The notes below the pieces were generated by a model. The model was not told the origin of the DNA. It searched no databases and was given only the letters and a program-made list of their open reading frames with translations. Shown here in pieces: positions 55,072-63,032 of a stretch of DNA of 64,000 nt. This DNA is from Kitasatospora fiedleri (GTDB taxonomy: Bacteria > Actinomycetota > Actinomycetes > Streptomycetales > Streptomycetaceae): the NCBI RefSeq assembly GCF_948472415.1, contig NZ_OX419519.1:310001-374000 (forward strand). The letters run 5' to 3'. Numbering within the stretch: position 1 is the stretch's first letter; every line of letters begins with the position of its first letter. Both the position numbers and the translations under genes were made by a program.

Positions 55072-56127
55072 GTGAGCCTGCTCACCCGCACCATCACCCG
55101 CACCCGCCTGGTGCCCTTCGCCCCCCACCCCGACGCGCCCGTCGAGATGGTCCCCGAGGAGTACACCGTCGAGGTGCCCCGCGACTGGGACCGAGCCGTC
55201 CTCGGCGCCGTCGCCGCCGGCACCGGCCTGCTCCTGGCGCTGGCCGTCACCTGGTCCACCGCCAGCATCGGCGGCCTGCTCGCCCTCAACGGCGTCATCG
55301 CCGGCGTCGCGTACGCCGTCGCCGCGGTCTTCGACCTCGCCTGGATCATCTGCATGGCCCTGGAGTGGGCCGCCCGCTACGACCCCCGCCGCGCCGCCGC
55401 ACCCCGCCGCGCCGGGGCCGCCTTCCTGGCCGTCTCCATGGCCGCCATCGCCACCCGCGAGATCCTGCCGCACGGCAAGGCCGGCATCGCCCTCGGCGCG
55501 ATCGGCGCCGCGGTGTCCCTCGTCGCCAAGGGCGTGTGGACGCTGGCGATCCGGGCCACCGCGCGGGACCTCACTCCGGTCGCCCAGCAGTACGTCGCCC
55601 GCCGCCAGGCCGCCGCCGGCGCCGAACTCGCCATGGCCCAGGTCGACCGCCAACTGGCCCGCATGCGCGGTCAGCTGGACGCCTACCGGCAGGCGTACGC
55701 CACCAGCACCGCCGTCACCCTCGACCGGCCCCAGCCCGACCCGGACCGGCCGGCCCGACAGCCCGACCGCGCCACCGCCACCGTCCGCTCCGCCGTCCGC
55801 GCCGCCCTCGCCACCACCCCCGGCGCCCGCACCGAAGAGCTGGTCGAGCAGCTCGCCCGCCTGGGCATCGACACCGACGCGAACACCGTCCGGACACTGT
55901 CCGAAGAGCTGTCCGGACAGCACCCGGACAGGACGGACAGCAGGTCAGCCACGGTGCTCGCCCTCGCGCCCCACGAGCCCGACGACACCATCACCGACAC
56001 CGTCCGGGCCGCTGTCCGGACAGCCGGAGACGACCTCGACGCCGTCCTGGCCGCTGTCCGCCGCGTCCACGGCACCGGCGTCGAGCGCGACACCGTCCGC
56101 CGCCTCCTGTCGCGCGTCGCCGGTTGA
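55072..56127 (+). CDS. SpdB-like (DUF2637-type) membrane protein with C-terminal winged-helix repeats
   Basis: 351 aa from the GTG at 55072 (GGAG upstream). Four hydrophobic segments (RAVLGAVAAGTGLLLALAVT; GLLALNGVIAGVAYAVAAVF; AAFLAVSMAAIATREILP; GIALGAIGAAVSLVAKGVWT), then a coiled region and two similar C-terminal units (TVRSAVRAALATTPGARTEE; TVRAAVRTAGDDLDAVLAAV). This is the organisation of spread (Spd) proteins of Streptomyces conjugative plasmids and of DUF2637 proteins. Contains CTGTCCGGACAG palindromes in its 3' half. Role in a phage unknown. Confidence 0.55.
   Translation: MSLLTRTITRTRLVPFAPHPDAPVEMVPEEYTVEVPRDWDRAVLGAVAAGTGLLLALAVTWSTASIGGLLALNGVIAGVAYAVAAVFDLAWIICMALEWAARYDPRRAAAPRRAGAAFLAVSMAAIATREILPHGKAGIALGAIGAAVSLVAKGVWTLAIRATARDLTPVAQQYVARRQAAAGAELAMAQVDRQLARMRGQLDAYRQAYATSTAVTLDRPQPDPDRPARQPDRATATVRSAVRAALATTPGARTEELVEQLARLGIDTDANTVRTLSEELSGQHPDRTDSRSATVLALAPHEPDDTITDTVRAAVRTAGDDLDAVLAAVRRVHGTGVERDTVRRLLSRVAG
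55888..56065. repeat. Cluster of GTCCGGAC/CTGTCCGGACAG motifs
   Basis: The 12-bp palindrome CTGTCCGGACAG occurs at 55909-55920 and 56012-56023, with related half-sites GTCCGGACAC, CCGGACAGGACGGACAG and GCTGTCCG around them. The gene reading explains only part (Thr-Val-Arg codons). Similar short repeats serve as clt/TRS transfer sites in Streptomyces plasmids, but the match is not exact. Confidence 0.4.
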
Positions 56128-56138
56128 AGGGGCGCCCG

Positions 56139-56288
56139 ATGCCTGCCCTCCTCCTCGCGTGCACCGCCGCCGCCGCGTTCGCCGGCGCCTACCGCCTCGC
56201 CGACCACCCGGCCCGCCAGGCGCTGCGCACCGCCGGCACCGCCGCCCTCTGCACCACCCTCCTCGTCCTGATCCTCACCTGGAGCTGA
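56139..56288 (+). CDS. Small membrane protein
   Basis: 49 aa with two hydrophobic segments (ALLLACTAAAAFAGAYRLAD; AGTAALCTTLLVLILTWS). Eleven bases after the Spd-like gene. No family. Confidence 0.5.
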   Translation: MPALLLACTAAAAFAGAYRLADHPARQALRTAGTAALCTTLLVLILTWS

Positions 56289-56290
56289 CC

Positions 56291-56455
56291 ATGCGCCTCT
56301 TGGACCTGCTGACCGGCAGCAAGAGCACCGCACCCGCCACCGGCCGCACCCCGCGCGTTCGCGGCGGGCGCGAACGCGAGATCCGCAAGATCGACGCCGA
56401 CACCAGCCGCTGGCTGCGCGGCGGCGGCCTCGCCCCGAAGCGGGGCCGGCGATGA
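56291..56455 (+). CDS. Small basic protein
   Basis: 54 aa: RLLDLLTGSKSTAPATGRTP, REREIRKIDADTSRWLRGGG. Positively charged and soluble, possibly nucleic-acid-binding. Overlaps the next ATG by four bases. Confidence 0.5.
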   Translation: MRLLDLLTGSKSTAPATGRTPRVRGGREREIRKIDADTSRWLRGGGLAPKRGRR

Positions 56456-56772
56456 CCGCCCTCGCCGCCCTGCGGCCCGGCTACAACGGCACCGCGCTCG
56501 CCGCCGCGCTCGCCGCCGGCGCCCCCGCCTGGTCCCACCTGCTCACCAGCGTCGCCACCATCGGCGACGGCACCGGCCCCCTCGGCGCCACCGCCATCGG
56601 CCTGCTCGCCGCCGCGATCGCCGACCGGGCCGTGTGCTGGTACGACCGCGACGGCCAGCGCCACGACCTGTGGCTGCCCCGCGTCGCCCTCCTCTCCATC
56701 GCCACCGCCCCGCTCTACAACCACCACACCACCACCCTGCTGATCAACTTCCTCACCGGAGGCACCCCGTGA
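56452..56772 (+). CDS. Membrane protein
   Basis: 106 aa with three hydrophobic stretches (TALAAALAAGAPAWSHLLTS; GATAIGLLAAAIADRAVCWY; LWLPRVALLSIATAPLYNHH). No family. GTG-coupled to the following gene. Confidence 0.55.
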   Translation: MTALAALRPGYNGTALAAALAAGAPAWSHLLTSVATIGDGTGPLGATAIGLLAAAIADRAVCWYDRDGQRHDLWLPRVALLSIATAPLYNHHTTTLLINFLTGGTP

Positions 56773-57317
56773 ACACCACCGTCACCCTCGGCGGAGTCGT
56801 CGTCGGCACCGCCCTCCACATCCGCGAGTTCGCCCCCGCCGCCTGGGCCACCTTCGCCAAGAAGGCCGCCAGCAAGACCGACGGCGCCCCGCCCGCCGCG
56901 GCGGCCGCCAAGTTCAACCTGCGCGACCACGTCCCCTTCCTCGTCGGCGACGCCATCGGCATGCTCGCCATCTCCTGCCCCGGCGGCCTCATCGGCACCG
57001 CCGCCGGCAAAGTGCTCGGCTTCTCCAACACCATCGGCGACAAGGTCCTCTCGTCCGGCGTCGGCGGCAGCACCGTCGCCGCGACCCGGGACGCCGCCCA
57101 CGCCATGGACCAGGGCGGCGCCGCCGTCGTCGTGCTGCTCGTCTTCACCGCCTTCGTGCTGCGCAAGACCATGCAGAAGCCGCAGAAGAAGGCGCTCGGC
57201 ACGGGCATGTGGTCCGGCGCCACCCTCGGCCTGTCCTCCGCCGCCTCCGGCATCGCCGCAGCCGCCCTCGTCCCCGTCGCCGAGCAGCTCGGCCACACCC
57301 TCGGCGGCGCCCTGTGA
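56769..57317 (+). CDS. Membrane protein of the spread-like cassette
   Basis: 182 aa. Hydrophobic segments in LRDHVPFLVGDAIGMLAISC, GGLIGTAAGKVLGFSN, GGAAVVVLLVFTAFVL and GATLGLSSAASGIAAAALVP, with a basic loop RKTMQKPQKKA. No family recognised; gene context and topology resemble accessory spread proteins. Confidence 0.55.
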   Translation: MNTTVTLGGVVVGTALHIREFAPAAWATFAKKAASKTDGAPPAAAAAKFNLRDHVPFLVGDAIGMLAISCPGGLIGTAAGKVLGFSNTIGDKVLSSGVGGSTVAATRDAAHAMDQGGAAVVVLLVFTAFVLRKTMQKPQKKALGTGMWSGATLGLSSAASGIAAAALVPVAEQLGHTLGGAL

Positions 57318-57991
57318 AGCCGGGCTGGCGCATCCGCCGCCTCACCGACGGCTCCGCCACCGTCACCCGCCGCCTCGGGCGGTCCTTCGTGCCGCTCGAC
57401 GCCGACGGCGAGACCCGCCTCATCGCCTCCGGCATCCGCATCGGCGCCGGCCTGCTGCTCGGCAACGGCCTGCTCACCCTCGCCCACCAGTCCCCGGCCT
57501 GGCTCATCGGCGGCACCTGCACCTGGTGCTGGGCGGCCTGGCGCGCCGGCGCCCCTACCCCCGCGGTCGCCCCCCAGCAGGCCGACGAGGACGGCCGGGA
57601 CGGCGAGGACGTGGCCGTCGACGACCCGGGCGACGACGTCGAGGCGGAGCCGGAGCCGCTGACCCTCGCCCCGGCACTCCTGGCGGACTCCATCGAGCAC
57701 ATGGTCGCCACCCGCGCGCAGAGCGACGGCGGGGCGGGCAACGTCCTCCTCGCCGAAGCGCTCGCCGTGCTCCAGCGCCACGGCTGGTACCAGGGCTGCG
57801 ACAGCCGGGCGTTCGGCGCCGCCGTTCGGGCCGCCGGAGTGCCCCCGAAGCCCTCGGTCGCGGTCGGCTCTGGGGCCGACCGGAAGACCTCCCCCGGGTG
57901 GTCGGTGGCCCACCTCCAGCAGGTCTTCGGGCGGCCACCTTCCCTGCCCCCGCAGGGGGCCGTCGACCGCACCCCCGTCGAAGCCGCCTGA
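57314..57991 (+). CDS. Membrane protein with acidic linker and helical C-domain
   Basis: 225 aa. N-terminal soluble start, one or two helices (GIRIGAGLLLGNGLLTLAHQ; AWLIGGTCTWCWAAWRAG), a very acidic linker (DEDGRDGEDVAVDDPGDDVE), then ALLADSIEHMVATRAQSDGG and LAEALAVLQRHGWYQGCDSR, WSVAHLQQVFGR. The C-domain resembles the end of spread/transfer-associated proteins in Streptomyces elements. Coupled to the previous gene. Confidence 0.55.
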   Translation: MKPGWRIRRLTDGSATVTRRLGRSFVPLDADGETRLIASGIRIGAGLLLGNGLLTLAHQSPAWLIGGTCTWCWAAWRAGAPTPAVAPQQADEDGRDGEDVAVDDPGDDVEAEPEPLTLAPALLADSIEHMVATRAQSDGGAGNVLLAEALAVLQRHGWYQGCDSRAFGAAVRAAGVPPKPSVAVGSGADRKTSPGWSVAHLQQVFGRPPSLPPQGAVDRTPVEAA

Positions 57992-58033
57992 CCGCCGCCC
58001 GCCGGGCCCCTCCCCCGGGAGAGGCCCGGCCTC

Positions 58034-58094
58034 CTGTAGCCCGACTACAGACCAGACCTGACCTGCACAACTACCGACTACCGGCCCCGACTAC
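58034..58094. promoter_or_regulatory. CTGTAG/CTACAG inverted repeat and CCGACTAC direct repeats
   Basis: CTGTAG (58034-58039) and CTACAG (58045-58050) form a short dyad around CCCGA. CCGACTAC recurs three times between about 58041 and 58094. This AT-richer segment precedes the next transcription block and probably holds its promoter and operators. Confidence 0.45.
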
Positions 58095-58130
58095 AAGCCC
58101 GACTTCACCCCGACCCGAGAGGAGCCAGCC

Positions 58131-58289
58131 ATGACCTACGCCTGGCCGAACAAGATCATCCACGAGTTCACCGACGACGAACTCGCCGACGCGATCGAGC
58201 GCAACGAGGCCGACCGAGACCCCGTGATCCGGGACCTGGTGCGCGACTGCACCCGCGAGTGGGAACGCCGCCGCGGCATCACCGCCTGA
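58131..58289 (+). CDS. Small hypothetical phage protein
   Basis: 52 aa: TYAWPNKIIHEFTDDELADA, NEADRDPVIRDLVRDCTREW. Charged and helical. GAGAGGAGCC precedes the ATG. No family. Confidence 0.5.
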   Translation: MTYAWPNKIIHEFTDDELADAIERNEADRDPVIRDLVRDCTREWERRRGITA

Positions 58290-58303
58290 CCCACCACCAG
58301 CCC

Positions 58304-58332
58304 GCCGCCCCGCGCACACCACGCGGGGCGGC
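58304..58332 (+). terminator. 11-bp hairpin
   Basis: GCCGCCCCGCG (58304-58314) and CGCGGGGCGGC (58322-58332) with loop CACACCA, 15 nt after the stop codon and just ahead of the next ribosome binding site. Confidence 0.65.
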
Positions 58333-58349
58333 CCCTTGAGGAGAACCCG

Positions 58350-58841
58350 ATGACCACCCAGCCCGACACCACCACCGTCACCCCGGACGAAGCCACCACT
58401 GTCGACCCTGCCGTCGACCGGGCGCTCGACCGGGCTCAAGCCACCGTCGCGGCCGAGATGACCCGCACCGACGCCAAGGCCGCCGCCCTCCTGTCCGGCG
58501 GCGGCATCCTGGGCGCCGTACTCACCGTGCTCGCCGCCAGCGGCCGGGCCGAGCCCATCTCGACCGCGCTCGCCGGGCTGCTGCTGGCCGCCGCGCTGGT
58601 CGCCTCCGTCCTCGTCATCCGGCCCCGCCTCGGCGGCACCGACAAGGCCAGCTTCCCGCACTGGGCCACCCGCACCCCGCAGCAGCTGCGGGCCGACCTC
58701 GCCGAAGACCGGCGCGCCAACTGCGTGACCGCCCTGTCCGACCTTGCCGTCGACAAGATGACCGCGCTGCAGCGGGCCACCGACCTGACCATCGCCGCCG
58801 TGCTGGCCCTCGCCATCGCGGCGGTACTCGCCGCGACCTGA
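58350..58841 (+). CDS. Pycsar-effector-like (PycTM/DUF5706) membrane protein
   Basis: 163 aa. AAEMTRTDAKAAALLSGGGI leads into TM1 (GILGAVLTVLAASG), TM2 (ALAGLLLAAALVASVLVIRP), a cytoplasmic loop with FPHWATRTPQQLRADLAEDR, then LAVDKMTALQRATDLTIAAV and a last helix. The order DxKAA - two helices - RPRL - FxHW - helix - final TM matches the PycTM effector family, whose members kill infected cells by membrane damage when triggered by cyclic nucleotides. No PycC cyclase is near. May be an anti-superinfection gene or an ordinary phage membrane protein. Confidence 0.5.
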   Translation: MTTQPDTTTVTPDEATTVDPAVDRALDRAQATVAAEMTRTDAKAAALLSGGGILGAVLTVLAASGRAEPISTALAGLLLAAALVASVLVIRPRLGGTDKASFPHWATRTPQQLRADLAEDRRANCVTALSDLAVDKMTALQRATDLTIAAVLALAIAAVLAAT

Positions 58842-58898
58842 CCGACCAACTGCCCCGACTGCCGGCGCGGGGCAGTCGCACTGCGAGAGGATGACCCC

Positions 58899-59432
58899 AT
58901 GACAGCACGTTCCGAAGCCGTCGCCGCCGCGTCCTGGTGGGCCCTGCGGCTGGCCGAACCGAGCCACCAGAACGTCGGCCACCCCGACGCGAACACCCTG
59001 CTCGCCGCGCTCGCCAACACCAACGCCCGCGCGTACACGCCCGACCAGGTCGAGGCGTACCGCGTCGCCCTCACCGCCCGCATTGAGGCCCATCTCGCGC
59101 AGAGCGAGTGGTCCCTGGCCGAGCCGATCTTCGGGTCCGAAGTGCGGTGCCTGTACAACGACTACAGTCTCGACCCGGTCCTGACCGAGGCTGCCGCTAC
59201 GGCGGGGATCGAAGTCGGAGTGGCCGACCTGCCACTCAAGACGGTGATGTGGATCGACCCGGGGAAGGTGTCGGTGCGCTCCGGGTACGGCAGTGAAGTG
59301 GAAACAGTCTGGGACTGGAGGTGGCCGTGGCCGCCGACCACCCCGGCGACCGGCGCGAATGGGCACCCGGAGCCTGACCAGTCACAGCTCGGCAACATCT
59401 CCGACACGCCACCCACACCACCGGCAGGGTAG
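58899..59432 (+). CDS. Hypothetical phage protein
   Basis: 177 aa, soluble, with WWALRLAEPSHQNVGHPDAN, YTPDQVEAYRVALTARIEAH and a Trp-rich C-terminus. No family recognised. GAGAGG eight bases upstream of the ATG. Confidence 0.6.
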   Translation: MTARSEAVAAASWWALRLAEPSHQNVGHPDANTLLAALANTNARAYTPDQVEAYRVALTARIEAHLAQSEWSLAEPIFGSEVRCLYNDYSLDPVLTEAAATAGIEVGVADLPLKTVMWIDPGKVSVRSGYGSEVETVWDWRWPWPPTTPATGANGHPEPDQSQLGNISDTPPTPPAG

Positions 59433-59436
59433 CGAC

Positions 59437-59646
59437 ATGACCAAGACCACCGTCGTCACGAAGCGCGGCGCCAACCACGTCCTGCACATCGTCCTCACCA
59501 TCTTGACCGGCGGACTGTGGGCGATCACCGGCTGGCCCATCGCCGCGATCATGGGCCGGAAGACCAAAACCGTCACCTACGCGGCCCCGCCGCCCGGCTA
59601 CCAGCAGGGCCAGCAGCAGCCTCAGCAGCCCTGGCCGCCCCAGTAG
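59437..59646 (+). CDS. Small single-pass membrane protein
   Basis: 69 aa. LHIVLTILTGGLWAITGWPI is one helix, followed by KTKTVTYAAPPPGYQQGQQQ and a Pro/Gln-rich tail. Common as a superinfection- or envelope-related peptide in Streptomyces phages; function unknown. Confidence 0.6.
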   Translation: MTKTTVVTKRGANHVLHIVLTILTGGLWAITGWPIAAIMGRKTKTVTYAAPPPGYQQGQQQPQQPWPPQ

Positions 59647-59711
59647 TTGCCCCCAGCGATTACCTGTGGCATCCTGACCCCACGTCCGCCGTGCCCGGAC
59701 ACAACAGACAC

Positions 59712-59799
59712 CGAGAGCCCCGCAGCCGAGCAGCCGCGGGGCTCTCGCCATTCCACAAACCAGCGGCCCGCCACCAACCCCCCTCGCGGCGGGCCGCTG
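59712..59799 (+). terminator. Two hairpins before the tail gene
   Basis: CGAGAGCCCCGC/GCGGGGCTCTCG (59712-59723 with 59736-59747, 12-nt loop) and CAGCGGCCCGCC/GGCGGGCCGCTG (59761-59772 with 59788-59799, 15-nt loop), both perfect 12-bp stems. They separate early from structural genes; the second lies 21 nt before the tail gene start. Confidence 0.75.
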
Positions 59800-59820
59800 C
59801 ATATCCCGACGGAGGTGACC

Positions 59821-62447
59821 ATGGCCTTCCCGCCCGGCATCCCCACCGTCACCCTGACCGGCCGCCTCCAGAACGTGGCCGGCCACACCGGCTACGGCAT
59901 CGCCACCATCACCCCCGACGCGCCCATCCTCGCCTCCGCCACCGCCAACACGCTGTGGGCCGGCCCGGAGGCCGTCAGCATCGACCCGGCCACCGGCCAG
60001 TGGTCGATCGCCGTGATCCCGAACGACGCGGCCGGGGTGTCGCCGGCCGGCTGGACGCTGCACGTCGTAGTCGAGGCCAGTGGCGGCGTCGTGATCGACC
60101 GTCACGTCAGCATCCCCACGTCGCTCGGGCCGACCGTCGACCTGGCGGACCTGATCAGCGTCGGCCCCAACCCGGGCAGCATCGCGCTCGTCCCCGGACC
60201 GCCCGGGCCGCAGGGGCCGCAGGGGCCCGCCGGACCTGCCGGTGCGACAGGAACGACGGGAGCGACCGGGCCCGCCGGGGCCACCGGCCCGCAGGGACCG
60301 CAAGGGCAGACCGGCATCACCGGCGCTACCGGGCCCGCAGGACCGAAGGGCGACACCGGCGCCCAGGGGCCTACAGGGGCCGCCGGTGCGACCGGCCCTC
60401 AGCCGCCCCTCGGCGCGGCCGGCGCGGGCAGCACGATCGCGCTCCGGTCCGACGACCCCAGCACCACCAACTCCCGCACCCCTACCGCCCACGCGAGCAG
60501 CCACGCCACCGGCGGCAGCGACCCGATCACTCCGGCCAGCATCGGCGCGGTCGCCTCTTCGGGGCTCGACACCTCGGTGGCGTACCCGCCCGCGTACCGG
60601 CTGCCCCGCTACCCGCAGCCCGCGCAGATCCTCACCGAATGGCAGTCCGGGCACGGCTTCACCGTCCCCGGCGCGACCCTCGTCAACGACACCAGCACCT
60701 ACGTTCGCGGGTCGCAGTGCGTGCGCCTCACCACCCCCGGCGACTCGCTGACCTACAGCATCACCGGGGCCACCCTCGTCACGGCCGACGCCACCGCCCG
60801 GGCGCTGCGAATCCTGGTGCGTGTCGACGACATCGCGACGCTGAACAGCCTCGTCGTCCAGCTCGGCACTGACAACACGTACGCCAACGGGTGGACGTGG
60901 ACCGCGCAGACCGGCGCGACCGGCAGCAACTTCATCACCAGTGGCGACTGGGTCCTCATGACGCTGGGATTCGCCGACGCCACCGCACTGGGCACCGGCC
61001 CACGCACCGGCCTGACCTCCCTGCGCGTCCGCATCCGCGACACCGGAGCACCCGTCACCGTTCGGCTCCAGGCCGCCGAGCTGGTCGCCGACGGCTCGGC
61101 GGTGTTCCCGAACGGCTGCGTGATCATCACCGCTGACGACGGCTTCCAGTCGTTCGTCGACCTCGGCCGGCCGATCCTCGACCAGTACGGCGTCGTCGCC
61201 ACCCTGTTCCTGATCATCGACCGTCTCGGCCTGTCTGGCCGCCTCACCCTCCAAGGTGCGCAGGACTTGCAGCGCGTCAGCGGCTGGGAGTTGGCCTGCC
61301 ACGCCTACGCGGACTCGGTGCACGGTGCCACGTTCAACGGGGTCGCCGCCGCCCAGCTCGATGCGGACTGCCGCGCTTCCAAGGCGTACGCGGTCGCCAA
61401 CCACTTCCGCGGCGCCGACATGATCGCCTACCCGAAGGGCCAGAACGGCAAGACCAGCGACGGCGCACAGATCAGCGACATCCTAGAGCGCTACTTCCAC
61501 TCGGCGTTCACCACCGTCAACAAGACCCGCGAGACGTTCCCCCCGCCCCGCTACGACGGGATTCGCCGGATCTCCTCCATCAGCTCGTACACCGGCGGCT
61601 ACGACCCGGCGCTGATCACCGGCGCGGGCGGAGACCTAGACAAGGTCAAGGCCGCCGGCGGCGTCCTCGTGCTGACGTTCCACCAGATCACCACCGGCAC
61701 GCCCGGCGACACCGCGACCGTCAGCCAGACCGACTTCAACAGCATCATCTCCGGCATCGCGTCCCGCGGCATGACGGTCCTCACCGCCGGCGAGTATCTG
61801 CGCTACGCGCTCACCAGCGCCAGCAGCAGCGGGACCACGGTCGACAGCACCACGGTGCCGAAGAAGATCGGCACTCCGGCCGCCGCGGGCTCCTCGACGC
61901 TCGCGTCCCCGGCCGACCACATCCACCCGCGCGCTTACTGGGCGCCGGAGGACCACGGCCTGATCACCTGGACCCAGGACCCGGCGACCTGCGCGGGCGG
62001 CACCATCCTCGGCGCGGCGGGCACCCTCAACGTCGCCCGGGTGCACCTGCCCGTCGCGGCCACCGTCACCAACGTGGTCCTGTTCGTCTCCACCGCGGGG
62101 CGACCCTGACGAGCAGCCAGTGCTTCGCCGCGGTGTACACCGCCGCCGGATCGCTGATCGCCTCGACCGGCGACCAGTCCGCCGCCTGGACGTCCACCGG
62201 CACCAAGACCATGGCTCTCAGCAGCGCACAGGCCCTCGCGGCGGGCGACTACCTGATCGCCTGGTACGCCAACGGCACCACCCTGCCGACGTTCCTGCGC
62301 GGCCTCGGCCAGTCCGCCGTCAACCTCGGCCTCAACGCGGCTGGCTCCCGGTACGCCACAGCCGCGACCGGCCAGACCACCGCCATGCCCGCCAGCATCG
62401 GCACCCTAGCCGGCGCCTCCACCGCCTGGTGGGCCGGCCTGTCCTAA
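59821..62447 (+). pseudogene. Large tail/receptor protein with collagen-like repeats and NodB deacetylase domain, frameshifted as assembled
   Basis: 875 aa when restored. N-terminal beta domain ([20 protein letters not shown]), collagen-like Gly-X-Y region at about residues 125-195 ([20 protein letters not shown]), a beta-rich middle, then a polysaccharide deacetylase-like domain from about residue 430: [20 protein letters not shown] with the DD pair, [14 protein letters not shown] with His, and [14 protein letters not shown]-terminal binding module follows ([20 protein letters not shown]). One G near 62098 joins it to VYTAAGSLIASTGDQSAAWT up to the stop at 62447. It probably binds and trims host surface glycan. 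GGAGGTG precedes the ATG. Confidence 0.8.
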
Positions 62448-62465
62448 CCTCGGGAGGAGGCAGCC

Positions 62466-63032
62466 ATGGCCGCGAACATCCCGCGGAGACAGGAGGACTA
62501 CGACGACGTCCGGCGCCTGCACGCCCAAGGGTTCGGCCGCAACGAGATCGCCGACCAGATCGGTCGATCCAGGCACCTCGTATCCATGCTCGCCGCCGAG
62601 ATGGGCCTGGCGTTCGCCCGCGCGGGCGAGGTCGAGGTAGCGATGGAGACCCGGCGCGCACAGCTCGCCGACCGCCGCCTCACCCTCGCCGAGCAGCTGC
62701 AAACCGACGCCGAGAACCTGCGCGCGCAACTCTGGCAGCCCGCCACCGTGTTCGCGTTCGGGGGCAAGGACAACACCTACGAGGAGCACACCCTCGACGA
62801 GCCGCCGGCCGCCGACAAGAAGAACCTGATGGCCACGGCCGGGATGGCCCTCGACCGCTCCCTCAAGCTGGTCCCGCCGGTGGAGTCCAGCGGCATCGAG
62901 GAGGCCGGCACGATGCTCGGCAACCTGATGCTCGGTCTCAAGCGGGTCCATGACCAGGTCAAGGCCGACGCCGCCGGTAGCGGAGAGGCTGTCGACGATG
63001 CTGCAGGAGATGCCGATCCCGATCGGGCGTAA
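62466..63032 (+). CDS. Terminase small subunit
   Basis: 188 aa. N-terminal HTH (DDVRRLHAQGFGRNEIADQI, GRSRHLVSMLAAEMGL), then a helical oligomerisation region and an acidic tail. Directly precedes the large subunit and overlaps it by 35 nt. GGGAGGAGG before the ATG. It recognises pac/cos DNA and feeds the packaging motor. Confidence 0.75.
   Translation: MAANIPRRQEDYDDVRRLHAQGFGRNEIADQIGRSRHLVSMLAAEMGLAFARAGEVEVAMETRRAQLADRRLTLAEQLQTDAENLRAQLWQPATVFAFGGKDNTYEEHTLDEPPAADKKNLMATAGMALDRSLKLVPPVESSGIEEAGTMLGNLMLGLKRVHDQVKADAAGSGEAVDDAAGDADPDRA

Noticed and set aside
60199..60405. GC-rich repeats in the tail gene as a separate DNA repeat element
   Set aside because: They are explained by Gly-X-Y codons of a collagen-like segment in an intact frame.
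59236..61404. 722-codon minus-strand frame opposite the tail gene
   Set aside because: Antisense to collagen-like and beta-rich coding sequence, with Gly/Arg-rich artefact composition and no domains.
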